A stretch of 27,776 bases of DNA from an uncultured Lachnospiraceae bacterium (GTDB lineage: Bacteria > Bacillota > Clostridia > Lachnospirales > Lachnospiraceae). The stretch covers positions 279,993 through 307,768 of the forward strand of contig CAJUPT010000001.1 in NCBI GenBank assembly GCA_910588405.1, given 5' to 3'. Positions 1 through 7,562 of the stretch are shown one piece after another. The first letter of the stretch is position 1. Each line of letters starts with the position of its first letter. The notes beneath the pieces were generated by a model that saw only the letters and a list, made by a program, of their open reading frames with translations, was not told where the DNA came from and searched no databases. A program made the position numbers and the translations under genes.

Positions 1-506
1 AGCTTCTCCGCCTGCATCCGGATTTGTTCCACAGTTATCCTGATATTTTTTACCTCCGCCCTCCCCTGCATTTCCCTGACAGCTTTCCCGACCAGCAGGG
101 CTACCGGCTGTGCCTTTGGCTGCAATCTGATCATATCGCTTTCCAGCCTGGATATTTTGGTAAGCGCCTGAATCAGAAACTCCAGCTTCTCCGCCTGCAT
201 CCGGATTTGTTCCACATAGGGCAGCATGTCCGAGGAACTGATTTCCTCTAATAACTGGGTGTACAAACAAATATTCGCAATAGGCGTCTTTGTCTGGTGG
301 GAGATATCTGTCACCAGCTCTTTTATAGCCTTTCGCTCCGCACGCACCTTTTCTTCCGACATTTCCTTCGCCGTCAGATACTGCCGGAACTTGCTTTCCA
401 GCCGGGAAAGCTCTGTCTCGTCATAGACAGACTCAATAAAAGAACCGTTTATGGCATCCGTCAGCATTTCATCCAGCCGGGTGACAATTTTATTTCCTCT
501 CAGCAT
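1..506 (-). CDS. Sensor histidine kinase, 5' part only (runs off the left edge)
   Basis: This is the N-terminal 168 or so codons of a histidine kinase reading off the window. Its ATG (506-504) lies inside the last codons of the response-regulator gene (stop 502-500), so the two are translationally coupled. The H-box DISHQTKTPIANI places the phospho-acceptor at His70, followed by the second dimerisation helix (LEFLIQALTKISRLES). Only about 60 charged residues precede the H-box and no membrane segment is visible, so the sensor is probably cytosolic or uses a partner. It should autophosphorylate and pass phosphate to Asp53 of the upstream-encoded regulator. The ATPase domain is outside the window. 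The last 11 codons repeat, in frame, codons 61 positions earlier; see findings. The family is certain; the signal is unknown. Confidence 0.85.
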   Translation of the reverse strand, partial: MLRGNKIVTRLDEMLTDAINGSFIESVYDETELSRLESKFRQYLTAKEMSEEKVRAERKAIKELVTDISHQTKTPIANICLYTQLLEEISSSDMLPYVEQIRMQAEKLEFLIQALTKISRLESDMIRLQPKAQPVALLVGKAVREMQGRAEVKNIRITVEQIRMQAEK

Positions 507-1174
507 GACCACGAATACCCCACTCCGTATACCGTATGAACAGGGCTTTCTTTGCCCCTGATTTCCAGTTTCCTTCGCAACCTGCTGACTGTGACTGACA
601 GAGCGTTCTCATCCACATAGTCCGTACCGTCAAGCCATATATGTTCCGCCAGCGTCTCCCTGGGCAGCGTCTGCCCCGGATGGGCCACAAACAGCTTCAA
701 CAGCTTCTGCTCCGGCGCGCTTAAATTTATCTCCCTGCCGTCCGCATAAAACTGCAGCTTTTCAAAATCAAAGCGGTAGCCCTCCGCTTCATACACCTTT
801 GTTCCGGCTCTTTCCGTACGTTTCCGGATATTCTCCACCCGGGCTCTGAGCGCCATCAGGCTGAATGGTTTCGTGATATAATCATCCGCTCCCAATGTCA
901 GCCCTGTCACCTCATCCGTCTCCATATCGTTGGCTGTGATCATCAGCACCGGAAGATCGGAAGACTGGCGGATCTGGCGCAAAAATGCAAAACCGTTCCC
1001 ATCGGGAAAATTTACGTCCAGAAGAATCATATCCGGCTTTCCCTCCTGCCAGAGCCTTCGGGCTTCCTCCAATGTATAGGCGGTGTCAAAAAGAACCCCG
1101 TCCTTTTGCAGTGCCAGACGGATTCCCTGATTTAAGCCTTCGTCATCTTCCGCAACCAATATTCTGTAATCCAT
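500..1174 (-). CDS. OmpR/PhoB-family response regulator
   Basis: A two-component DNA-binding regulator of 224 aa, the usual length for the family. The receiver domain (residues 1-115) shows the acidic pocket (Asp10, Asp11), the phospho-acceptor Asp53 in LLDVNFPDGNG, Thr80 and Lys102 in the KPF motif. The C-terminal winged helix (about 130-224) carries the OmpR pattern LSAPEQKLLKLF...ENALSVTVSRLRRKL and ends VYGVGYSW. GGAGG lies 7 nt before the ATG. The gene overlaps the histidine kinase by 7 bp, so they form one operon. The targets are unknown. No neighbouring transporter suggests a bacitracin- or vancomycin-type role, although compact regulator/kinase pairs of this kind often sense envelope stress. 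Confidence 0.93.
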   Translation of the reverse strand: MDYRILVAEDDEGLNQGIRLALQKDGVLFDTAYTLEEARRLWQEGKPDMILLDVNFPDGNGFAFLRQIRQSSDLPVLMITANDMETDEVTGLTLGADDYITKPFSLMALRARVENIRKRTERAGTKVYEAEGYRFDFEKLQFYADGREINLSAPEQKLLKLFVAHPGQTLPRETLAEHIWLDGTDYVDENALSVTVSRLRRKLEIRGKESPVHTVYGVGYSWSC

Positions 1175-1248
1175 CTCCGGGCCTCCCTCATAACCGATTG
1201 TTCCGGAACTGAAAAATCATACAATACGCGTCATTGCGAAACATCCCT

Positions 1249-1317
1249 TTAGATATCGGCGCATTTTACCGAATGCTCCGAGAGTACATTACAATCACAA
1301 AGGGGAACCACAATCAT
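1249..1317 (-). CDS. Possible 22-codon micro-ORF
   Basis: An ATG (1317-1315) preceded by GGGGGAG at good spacing opens 22 codons beginning MIVVPLCDCN, with three cysteines, and ends in TAA. The same frame is open further upstream past the stop of the 38-codon ORF before it, so this could also be the tail of a decayed longer gene. The only support is the ribosome binding site and the tandem placement. I do not recognise the product. Confidence 0.2.
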   Translation of the reverse strand: MIVVPLCDCNVLSEHSVKCADI

Positions 1318-1342
1318 AGGCTCCCCCTCAATGATGAAATCA

Positions 1343-1459
1343 TCATTTATTTTTAAAATACGCCATATCCTTTCGGACAGACTGGCGGGCGCCGCATTCT
1401 TCCTCAAAATGCTGTTCACACCATATCTCTTCCTGCTTCACAATCGCATCTGCTTTCAT
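1343..1459 (-). CDS. Small ORF, 38 aa, unknown function
   Basis: The 382-bp gap between yebC and the response regulator contains an ATG (1459-1457) with GGAGG 8 nt upstream. It opens 38 codons starting MKADAIVKQEEIWC and ending in TGA. The product is strongly charged, with two cysteines (in EIWCEQH and EEECGAR), no signal peptide and no membrane segment. The ribosome binding site is as good as those of the large genes nearby, which is the main reason to list it. A second micro-ORF follows 25 bp later. No family is recognised; it may be a real small protein or a remnant. Confidence 0.4.
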   Translation of the reverse strand: MKADAIVKQEEIWCEQHFEEECGARQSVRKDMAYFKNK

Positions 1460-1556
1460 ATGCATTCCTCCATCTGACCGGCCATGGCACAGGAAATATG
1501 TGAAGCATCAAAGGGTTTCATTTCTTTTGAAACAAGTCTTCCCACAAATGAAAGGT

Positions 1557-2285
1557 TTACTCGTCCCAGTTATGGTACACCTGCTGCACGTCGTCGTCCT
1601 CATCCAGCAAATCCAGCGTCTTATTAATGTTTTTAATGTCCGTCTCGTCGGTCAGCTCCACCCAGGTCTGGGGAATCATCGTCACCTCGGCGCTTGCCAT
1701 GGGGATACCCTCTTTCTCCAGAGCTTCCCTGACTACGCTGAAATCATCGGGGGCTGTCAGTACCTCGTAGCTGTCTTCCTCTTCGGAGAAGTCCTCCGCG
1801 CCTGCGTCCAGCGCCGCCATCATCAGGCTGTCGGCGTCCATCTCACATTCTTCCTTATCTATGATAATCTGTCCCTTTTTGTCGAACATGAAGGACACGC
1901 AGCCCTGGGTTCCCACATTGCCGCCGCCTTTGGTAAAGGCGTTGCGCACATTGGAGGCAGTCCTGTTTTTATTGTCTGTAAGGGCGTCCACGATAATCGC
2001 CACGCCGTTGGGGCCGTACCCCTCATACGTAACCACTTCATAATTTACGCTGCCCATATCACCGGCCGCTTTTTTGATGCCCCGGTCGATGGTGTCATTT
2101 GGCATATTATTGGCCTTCGCTTTGGCGATTACATCCCGCAGCCTGCTGTTGTTGGCCGGATCTGCTCCGCCCTCTTTTACGGCTACCGCGATCTCTCTGC
2201 CGATAATCGTAAAAATCTTTCCCTTCGCGGCGTCGTTTTTCTCTTTCTTATGTTTGATATTCGCGAATTTAGAATGTCCTGACAT
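1557..2285 (-). CDS. yebC: YebC/PmpR (TACO1) family protein
   Basis: This 242-aa protein starts MSGHSKFANIKHKKEKNDAAKGK, the hallmark N-terminus of the YebC family, and has the full usual length. The conserved core YEGYGPNGVAIIVDALTDN and the acidic C-terminal domain are intact. Members were long annotated as transcription regulators; later work on the family links them to the ribosome and to relief of translational stalling, including at proline-rich stretches. The protein is cytosolic. An AGAGG site precedes the ATG. The gene stands alone, with its own consensus promoter (2464-2492) and a leader of about 170 nt that holds the structured element at 2317-2397, so its expression may be controlled in the 5' UTR. 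The family call is very safe; regulator versus translation factor cannot be decided here. Confidence 0.95.
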   Translation of the reverse strand: MSGHSKFANIKHKKEKNDAAKGKIFTIIGREIAVAVKEGGADPANNSRLRDVIAKAKANNMPNDTIDRGIKKAAGDMGSVNYEVVTYEGYGPNGVAIIVDALTDNKNRTASNVRNAFTKGGGNVGTQGCVSFMFDKKGQIIIDKEECEMDADSLMMAALDAGAEDFSEEEDSYEVLTAPDDFSVVREALEKEGIPMASAEVTMIPQTWVELTDETDIKNINKTLDLLDEDDDVQQVYHNWDE

Positions 2286-2316
2286 ACTTAACCTCTCTTA
2301 ATTGTAGTTCCGCTAC

Positions 2317-2397
2317 AGCCCCTTCGATACACCCTAACCTGGAAGAATTTCCAGCCATGTTCCATATCTGTAAATCCTTCCGTGCATCTCAGGGGCT
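2317..2397 (-). promoter_or_regulatory. Structured 5'-UTR RNA element, copy A (yebC leader)
   Basis: In the transcript sense an outer stem AGCCCCT/AGGGGCT (2397-2391 with 2323-2317) encloses a 10-bp inner stem GGAAGGATTT/AAATTCTTCC (2381-2372 with 2350-2341, one G-U). The inner loop contains ACAGA and TGGCTGG. The same architecture and loop motifs recur at 18934-18995, with an A-T to G-C compensatory change at the third pair of the inner stem. A 10-bp direct repeat GTAGTTCCGC flanks the element at 2304-2313 and 2407-2416. It ends about 31 nt before the yebC ATG. It could be a cis-regulatory RNA or a dispersed repeat; I cannot match it to a known riboswitch. Confidence 0.55.
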
Positions 2398-2463
2398 TCC
2401 GCTGTCGTAGTTCCGCAAAGGCTTCGGTCATCAAATACCGCCCGCTTTGCGTGATTCCTTTTT

Positions 2464-2492
2464 ATTCTAACACTGATTCGAGAGTGTGGCAA
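2464..2492 (-). promoter_or_regulatory. Sigma-A-type promoter of yebC
   Basis: TTGCCA (2492-2487), a 17-nt spacer and TAGAAT (2469-2464) point toward yebC. The predicted start near 2457 gives a leader of about 170 nt. Confidence 0.6.
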
Positions 2493-2524
2493 GTATGGAT
2501 TTTTCTTCCTTCACATCGCTAACA

Positions 2525-3580
2525 TCAGATCCCCAGCTCAAACGGCTCCCCGATCTGCACATAATCGTCGGAGATCCGGCCGTTCTCCTCGGGCAGCTCT
2601 ACGGCAAACAGCGTCAGCGTCAACGGGCCTGCCGTGTCGTCCACACGTCCGTCTAAAACGATGTCCTCATTCTGCATATAGCCTGCGTTTTCGTCAATCG
2701 TTCTGGTTCCAAATTCCGCCTGATGCCCATTCTGGTCCTCGGCCATCACCATGAGCAGATACCTGGTACCTGCCGACTGGCTGAAAGTAATCCGCTGTTC
2801 CAGCTGATTGCTGGTAAACTCATGCAGCGTCACCGTCGTGCCGTCCGGCAGCTGGAAATCCTTTTCGATCTCAGCCCGCACGGTGTCTGCGATCAGATCG
2901 GCGCCGGCGGCGGTAAAGGCAAATTCCCATTTTCCTTTAATTTCATTTTCATTGCCAATGGCATCAAAGGACAGAACATACTCGTTCTCCTGGGTCAGAT
3001 CCACGTCTCCGGAAATATGATATTCGTCCACCTCTCCGATCACCTTCTGCTCCTCATCGATAAACCCGGCGCTTCCGCCCGCGCCGTCATGCACCGCCTT
3101 GCCATTGATATACAGCGAGCCGCTGGGAACAAGGATTTCATCGCCCATGGACTGGCCGTCCTCCCTCCGGATGGTGTAATTGACCACCAGCTTATCCTCG
3201 GAAACCACCGCCTCCTGCAGGGTAATCACATAGCCTTGATCTGACACGGAGGTATTCACCACCTCCCGGTATTTTTCCAGGTCTGCGGAAATCCCCAGCG
3301 CGTTTCCGATACTCCAGCTGATCTGCCGGATCGCTGCGTGTACCTGGTCGCCAAATGCCGCCGTACCCACAAGAACCGCACAGGCCGCGCAGGCCGCCAC
3401 CGCAAAACCATAATATTTTTTCTTTCTCATCTTCTTTTCCCTCCTGATGCTTCCTAAAACTGCCGTCCGGTATTTTTCCATGTCCATATCCTCCGCGCCG
3501 TCCATCAGGCATTCCGCGTCGATCTCCTGCCCTGCTCCAATCTCATTGGCCAGCCAATAGGCTTCTTTCTTCATGCTCAT
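2525..3580 (-). CDS. Membrane anti-sigma-type protein with DUF4179-like domain
   Basis: A 351-aa protein with a short acidic cytosolic N-terminus (1-50), a basic stretch RREKKMRKKK, one membrane helix at about residues 56-77, and a large extracytoplasmic beta-rich part. This is the layout of the DUF4179 proteins that clostridia encode next to ECF-type sigma factors. Its ATG overlaps the sigma-factor stop as ATGA (3580-3577), so the pair is translationally coupled. The expected role is to hold the sigma factor at the membrane until an envelope signal is sensed by the outer domain. The inhibitor function is inferred from topology and neighbourhood; no zinc-binding anti-sigma motif is seen at the N-terminus. 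Start ATG SMKKEAYW; a second in-frame Met is two codons on. Confidence 0.75.
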   Translation of the reverse strand: MSMKKEAYWLANEIGAGQEIDAECLMDGAEDMDMEKYRTAVLGSIRREKKMRKKKYYGFAVAACAACAVLVGTAAFGDQVHAAIRQISWSIGNALGISADLEKYREVVNTSVSDQGYVITLQEAVVSEDKLVVNYTIRREDGQSMGDEILVPSGSLYINGKAVHDGAGGSAGFIDEEQKVIGEVDEYHISGDVDLTQENEYVLSFDAIGNENEIKGKWEFAFTAAGADLIADTVRAEIEKDFQLPDGTTVTLHEFTSNQLEQRITFSQSAGTRYLLMVMAEDQNGHQAEFGTRTIDENAGYMQNEDIVLDGRVDDTAGPLTLTLFAVELPEENGRISDDYVQIGEPFELGI

Positions 3581-4134
3581 ACCCTTCTCCTTTCTCCGAA
3601 TTTACCGCGAATCCTTTTCTTTCCCCGGAATATCCGCACATATACATTGTCCCTGCTGATTCCAAGCGCTCTTCCCGCGTCCTCCGGCGTTTCCTCCTCC
3701 ATAAAGATCCGGCGGAACAATTCCCGGTCCTTCGGCGGCAGACAGTTTAACATTTCTTCCGTTTCCCTTGAAAGCTCCTGCTTCGCCAGAGCAAAAAGCC
3801 CGGGGTCCTCCGCAGGGATTTCCGCCTCCATGTCTTCCAATGAGACGGAACAGGGCTCCCTCCGTATCCGCCGCAAAACGTCGATGGCTTCCAGTCTCGC
3901 CACCCCTGCGGCCCAGCCGGCAAAACTGCCCTTTTTCTCGTCAAAGCTGTTGATATTCTGCCAGATGCCTAAGAAAATGTCATTCATACACTCGTCGATC
4001 CGGTCCGGCCAGGTAAACAGCCGTTTCCTGACAATGGATTTCAGCAGGCCGCCATAGGTGTCGATCACATACAGAATGCCATCCTCCTGCCGCTTCCTGA
4101 TCAGCTCCACAAAATTGCTTTCATTCGCTTTCAT
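3577..4134 (-). CDS. ECF-like RNA polymerase sigma factor (sigma-70 family)
   Basis: A 185-aa alternative sigma factor. Region 2 spans about residues 25-92 (DECMNDIFLGIWQNINSFDE, then AGVARLEAIDVLRRI, the -10-recognising helix). Region 4 spans about 130-176 (LPPKDRELFRRIFMEEETPEDAGRALGISRDNVYVRIFRGKKRIR), a helix-turn-helix for the -35. There is no region 1 or 3, as is usual for group 4. GAGG precedes the ATG by 10 nt. Its stop overlaps the start of the membrane anti-sigma gene. It probably directs polymerase to a small envelope-stress regulon and may drive its own promoter in the long upstream gap, although I could not identify a convincing GGAAC/CGTC pair with standard spacing there. Confidence 0.85.
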   Translation of the reverse strand: MKANESNFVELIRKRQEDGILYVIDTYGGLLKSIVRKRLFTWPDRIDECMNDIFLGIWQNINSFDEKKGSFAGWAAGVARLEAIDVLRRIRREPCSVSLEDMEAEIPAEDPGLFALAKQELSRETEEMLNCLPPKDRELFRRIFMEEETPEDAGRALGISRDNVYVRIFRGKKRIRGKFGERRRV

Positions 4135-4553
4135 ATCACAGTTACCTCAAAAAAATAATCTTATCACGGCGCCGTTTCCGGCCCGACCGGGCAATTAACC
4201 GCCACGCTTGTTACAGCCCGCGGCTGTTCCCCAAATTTTTATACGCACGGGTATATCTTTTATCGGGCCTTCACCTGATACTCCGTTTTCAAGAGTGGGA
4301 TATCTTACACTTTTGAGAAAATATTTTTACCAGGAATATTTCTATTGATCCCAACGCCATTTCCCGATACCTGAGATATCCATATATCAATATCTCAAAC
4401 GCTTCGCCAGTATACTTCGATCATTTTACGAATATCATTTTTTGGCAAAATGCATTTCCATTTATATATGCCGTTTATATACGGAAAAAAGGAATCATCC
4501 GAAAACAGACAACTCCTTCTTTTCCGTCAGCTTACGCTTCCTCTTTTTGCTTT
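4135..4553. other. 419-bp gene-free region upstream of the sigma factor
   Basis: No supported ORF lies here. The region is AT-rich at the left and GC-rich at the right. It contains a perfect 8-bp inverted repeat TGAGATAT/ATATCTCA (4372-4379 and 4390-4397, 10-nt spacer) that could be an operator, and a small hairpin ACAGCC/GGCTGT (4213-4227). Since both flanking genes are on the minus strand, this is the promoter region of the sigma gene and the 3' end of the MATE gene. I see no strong terminator after the MATE gene. Confidence 0.5.
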
Positions 4554-5933
4554 CTATTCTTCTGTCACTGACAGATTTCGTAGCCATTTTTTCTGCCGGT
4601 ATCTGAAAAAGCAGACCACTGATTTATAAACCTCCTCCAGACAGACCATGGCATAGACCAGATGAATCGGCAGCTTCAGATAAAGACCGCCGAAAAACGC
4701 CATCGGCACGCCGATCAGCCACACGGAGGTCACGTCGGCAAACAGGCAGAACCGGGTGTCGCCGCCGCTGCGCAGGATTCCCACGATCTGCACGTTGCAG
4801 AACACCTTGAATATCAGAATCATACTGAACACGACCAGGCAGAGACTGACGGACCGGGCCACCTCCGGCGTCAGATTGTAAAATCCGATCAGCGGCCCTC
4901 TGATCAGCAGGCAGAAAGCAGCCAGCGCCAGAGACACTCCAAACTGCAGCACGATAAATTTCCTTGCATAAACCTCCGCCTCGGAAAGCCGGTCGGCCCC
5001 CATGGAATTTCCCAGAATCACGGCGGTGGCGGCGCCCAGTCCGTGGATCATCACGAACACCAGATCCTGTATGGTCTGGGCCACCGTAATGGCGGCCACG
5101 GCCAGGTCGCCCATTCTTCCATAGGCCATGGAATACACGGTGGTGCCAAGCCCCCACATAAATTCATTGGCGATTACCGGCAGGGTGGTGTCCGCGTATT
5201 TTTTCAGAAACGCTCTGTTCAGGGACAGCAGCTCTCTGAAACCGGCCGCCAGCTCCGTCCGGCCGAAATATGTATAGCCGAGTATCACTGCCGCCTCCAT
5301 CACTCTGGCGATCAGCGTCGCCAGCGCCGCGCCCTCCACGCCCATGGCCGGCATACCCAGTTTTCCGAAAATCAGAATATAGTTCAGGCTCACATTGACA
5401 CAGATGGCCATCACACTGCTGGCCACGGCGATTTTTACCCGGTTCACCGAGCGCAGCAGCGATACGTAGATGGTGCTTACCGCCGTAAACGGATAGCTGA
5501 TACAGGCGATGGCCAGATAGGCCGCCCCAATGGCCTTTGTCTCCGGACTGGGCGTAAAAATGCCCATCACGCCCACCGGAGACAGCCTGACAAAAAGGAC
5601 AAACAGCAGGGAACCTGCCAGCCCGATCACCAGAGATACCCCCAGCGTCCGCTTCACATTCGGCCTGTCTCCGGCGCCGAAAAACTGAGCGCCCAGAACG
5701 CTTGCGCCGCTGGAAATGCCGAACACCAGCAAAGCAAACACAAAAAACACCTTATTCGCCAGCCCCACGGCCGCAATGCTGATCTCCCCCAGCCGGCCGA
5801 TCATCAGCGTATCGATCATATTCACCACTGTGTTCAAAAGCTGCTGCATTGCCACAGGCAGCGCGATATACATGGTCTTGCGCATAAATACGCGATCCGT
5901 AAACGTATCTGTTATGGAGCGAAACACGCCCAT
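4554..5933 (-). CDS. MATE family efflux transporter
   Basis: A roughly 459-aa membrane protein with about 12 hydrophobic helices in two halves. It has the family patterns ALPVAMQQLLNTVVNMIDTLMIG near the N-terminus and ATAVILGNSMGA in the second half. MATE proteins export cationic drugs or metabolites in exchange for Na+ or H+. I place the start at the ATG of MGVFRS because AAAGGA sits 8 nt before it; an ATG three codons earlier (5942) has the site directly against it and looks worse. The next upstream gene on this strand is the CorC-type protein, 150 bp away, with a GC-rich hairpin between them. The substrate cannot be predicted. Confidence 0.92.
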   Translation of the reverse strand: MGVFRSITDTFTDRVFMRKTMYIALPVAMQQLLNTVVNMIDTLMIGRLGEISIAAVGLANKVFFVFALLVFGISSGASVLGAQFFGAGDRPNVKRTLGVSLVIGLAGSLLFVLFVRLSPVGVMGIFTPSPETKAIGAAYLAIACISYPFTAVSTIYVSLLRSVNRVKIAVASSVMAICVNVSLNYILIFGKLGMPAMGVEGAALATLIARVMEAAVILGYTYFGRTELAAGFRELLSLNRAFLKKYADTTLPVIANEFMWGLGTTVYSMAYGRMGDLAVAAITVAQTIQDLVFVMIHGLGAATAVILGNSMGADRLSEAEVYARKFIVLQFGVSLALAAFCLLIRGPLIGFYNLTPEVARSVSLCLVVFSMILIFKVFCNVQIVGILRSGGDTRFCLFADVTSVWLIGVPMAFFGGLYLKLPIHLVYAMVCLEEVYKSVVCFFRYRQKKWLRNLSVTEE

Positions 5934-5971
5934 TTTATCCATCCTTTCCGCATTTTGCCCTTCTCAATGGC

Positions 5972-6000
5972 AACGGCGGCGGATCTGCTCCGCCACCGTC
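5972..6000 (-). repeat. GC-rich hairpin between the CorC-type and MATE genes
   Basis: AACGGCGGCGGA and TCCGCCACCGTC pair over 12 positions with a 5-nt loop. No run of T follows on either strand, so it is not a standard terminator. It may be an RNA-stability or processing hairpin. Confidence 0.45.
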
Positions 6001-6082
6001 TCTGTCCCATATCTTCCGTTATCCGTTATCTTTTCCGTAGTCGATCTCTTACTGCCGCTTTGGCCATTTAGTCAATGTCTTT

Positions 6083-7417
6083 TCACTGCGCTTCCACACT
6101 TTTCTCATCCGCGGTTTCCTGCTCTTCCTCGCCGGACGGCTCCTCTTTTTTCACGGCCCGCACAGTCTCTATGGTTTTATTCACCATTTCCAGCACGGAA
6201 AACTCATAGCCCTTATACCAGATCACAGGCCGCTCCTCCTCCGAGGGAATACGGCCGAGAAGGGAGATCAGCAGACCGTTTAACGTGCCGAACTCTTCCT
6301 CCTCAAAGGACAGCCCCAGCGCGTCCTCCAGCTCCTCCAAAGGCGTCAGCCCGTCCAGTGTCAGAGACCCGTCCGCCTCCGCCACGATAAAGTCCTCGTC
6401 CGTATCATATTCATCCTGGATATTTCCCACGATCTCCTCCAGGATATCCTCCATGCTGATCAGTCCGGCCACCTGGCCATACTCGTCCACCACGATCACC
6501 AGCTGGATTTTCTCCGACTGCATACGCTTTAAAAGCTCATTGATCTTCCTGGTCTCCGGGATAAACCAGGCTTTTCGCAAAAGCCCTTCGATGTCCCGGA
6601 CAGGCACAGCCTGTTCCTTTCCCGTCCGGCAATGATACATGGCGTCCTTCAGATTCAGAATACCGATGATATCATCGATATTGTCATTCTGATACACGGG
6701 AAAACGGCTGACATTCTGTTCCATCATAAAATCCACGGCTTCTTCCAGACTCCAGTCCCCGTTCAGAGCCACGATGGCGGTCCTGTGAGTCATAATCTCT
6801 CCGGCCTCTTTGTCGCCGTACTCGAAAATATTGGTGATCATCTCCGCCTCGCTGGCCTCGATCACACCCTGCTCGTGCCCCTCCGTCACCATAGAGATAA
6901 TCTCTTCCTCCGTCACATTGTCCTCATCCTCGTCGGGCGTAATCCCCACAAGACGCAGAAGCAGATGGACAATCCGGTCCGTCAGAAGGGTCGCCGGCGC
7001 CGCCGCGGTCATTAAAAGGCGAACCGGCCCCATCAGAAATTCGGCCCGCTGCCTGGCATCCCTGATTTTCAGATGAGCGGGAAGCAGGATACAGAACATA
7101 TAGAAAAAAATCATCAATCCCAGCACCGCCAGGATTTCCTGCCAGAGCCACTTAAAGTCAAACATGGGCAGAATCAGGCACAGCACAAATCCCAGACTGA
7201 CAGAAACAGTCTGTCTCACACAGTAAAAGCGCTTGGGATTCCTTAAAATATGTAATAAAATCTCAACGGTTTCCGACCCTTCCCCCGACTGCTCCTCTTT
7301 TTCCAGAGAAGCTTTGTCAAGAGACTGCAAAGCGCGTTCAAAGCCGGTGAGTACGGCGGTAAGTATTAACAGACAGGCCATGAGCAGATAAATCCACGGC
7401 CTATGGGGATCGCCCAT
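6083..7417 (-). CDS. CNNM/HlyC/CorC family membrane protein with CBS pair
   Basis: A 444-aa protein in three parts: an N-terminal DUF21/CNNM membrane domain (residues 1 to about 150, helices near 8-24, 70-86, 92-115), a CBS-domain pair (about 204-330, MTHRTAIVALNG then QLVIVVDEYGQVAGLISMEDILEEIVGNI), and a C-terminal CorC_HlyC domain (about 345-420, LTLDGLTPLEELEDALGL). These proteins are tied to Mg2+ or other cation export and are often mis-named hemolysins. The N-terminal DUF21 is slightly divergent (LTGFERALQSLDK where FSGSETAL is usual). The ATG overlaps the 3' end of the small ORF 7401-7562, suggesting one transcript from the pemK promoter. The family is clear; the transported ion is inferred. 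Confidence 0.9.
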   Translation of the reverse strand: MGDPHRPWIYLLMACLLILTAVLTGFERALQSLDKASLEKEEQSGEGSETVEILLHILRNPKRFYCVRQTVSVSLGFVLCLILPMFDFKWLWQEILAVLGLMIFFYMFCILLPAHLKIRDARQRAEFLMGPVRLLMTAAAPATLLTDRIVHLLLRLVGITPDEDEDNVTEEEIISMVTEGHEQGVIEASEAEMITNIFEYGDKEAGEIMTHRTAIVALNGDWSLEEAVDFMMEQNVSRFPVYQNDNIDDIIGILNLKDAMYHCRTGKEQAVPVRDIEGLLRKAWFIPETRKINELLKRMQSEKIQLVIVVDEYGQVAGLISMEDILEEIVGNIQDEYDTDEDFIVAEADGSLTLDGLTPLEELEDALGLSFEEEEFGTLNGLLISLLGRIPSEEERPVIWYKGYEFSVLEMVNKTIETVRAVKKEEPSGEEEQETADEKSVEAQ

Positions 7418-7562
7418 AATATTCCTCCATCTTCTGAGCGGCTGCCGGATTTAAGTACCCCTTAACCCATACCCGGTCGGGCAGGACGATTTCGTCCGGA
7501 TTCAAGGTACTCCTGCGTCCCGCGTATATATGGCGGCCGGCTTCTTCATTCCGGACCGTCAC
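7401..7562 (-). CDS. Small ORF, 53 aa, overlapping pemK and the CorC-type gene
   Basis: GTG (7562-7560) overlaps the pemK stop (GTGA, 4-bp overlap) and opens 53 codons, VTVRNEEAGRHIYAG to MEEYYGRSP. The frame ends in TAG 17 bp inside the next gene. This head-to-tail overlap on both sides is typical of a real coupled gene. The product is soluble, with a basic middle and no recognised domain. The weak points are the GTG start and a GGAG 14 nt upstream. It might be a small partner of the toxin or simply conserved filler; function unknown. Confidence 0.45.
   Translation of the reverse strand: MTVRNEEAGRHIYAGRRSTLNPDEIVLPDRVWVKGYLNPAAAQKMEEYYGRSP

Noticed and set aside
1500..2282. 260-codon open frame on the plus strand
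   Set aside because: It is the exact antisense of yebC, whose N-terminal signature is unmistakable.
2302..2524. Known riboswitch upstream of yebC
   Set aside because: None of the conserved cores I know (purine, SAM, TPP, FMN, cobalamin, lysine, glycine, c-di-GMP, preQ1, fluoride, guanidine) could be found; the element is listed as unassigned.
4662..6071. 469-codon open frame on the plus strand
   Set aside because: It is the antisense shadow of the MATE gene: rich in His, Gln and Arg with no hydrophobic pattern, no ribosome binding site, and opposite a clear membrane transporter.
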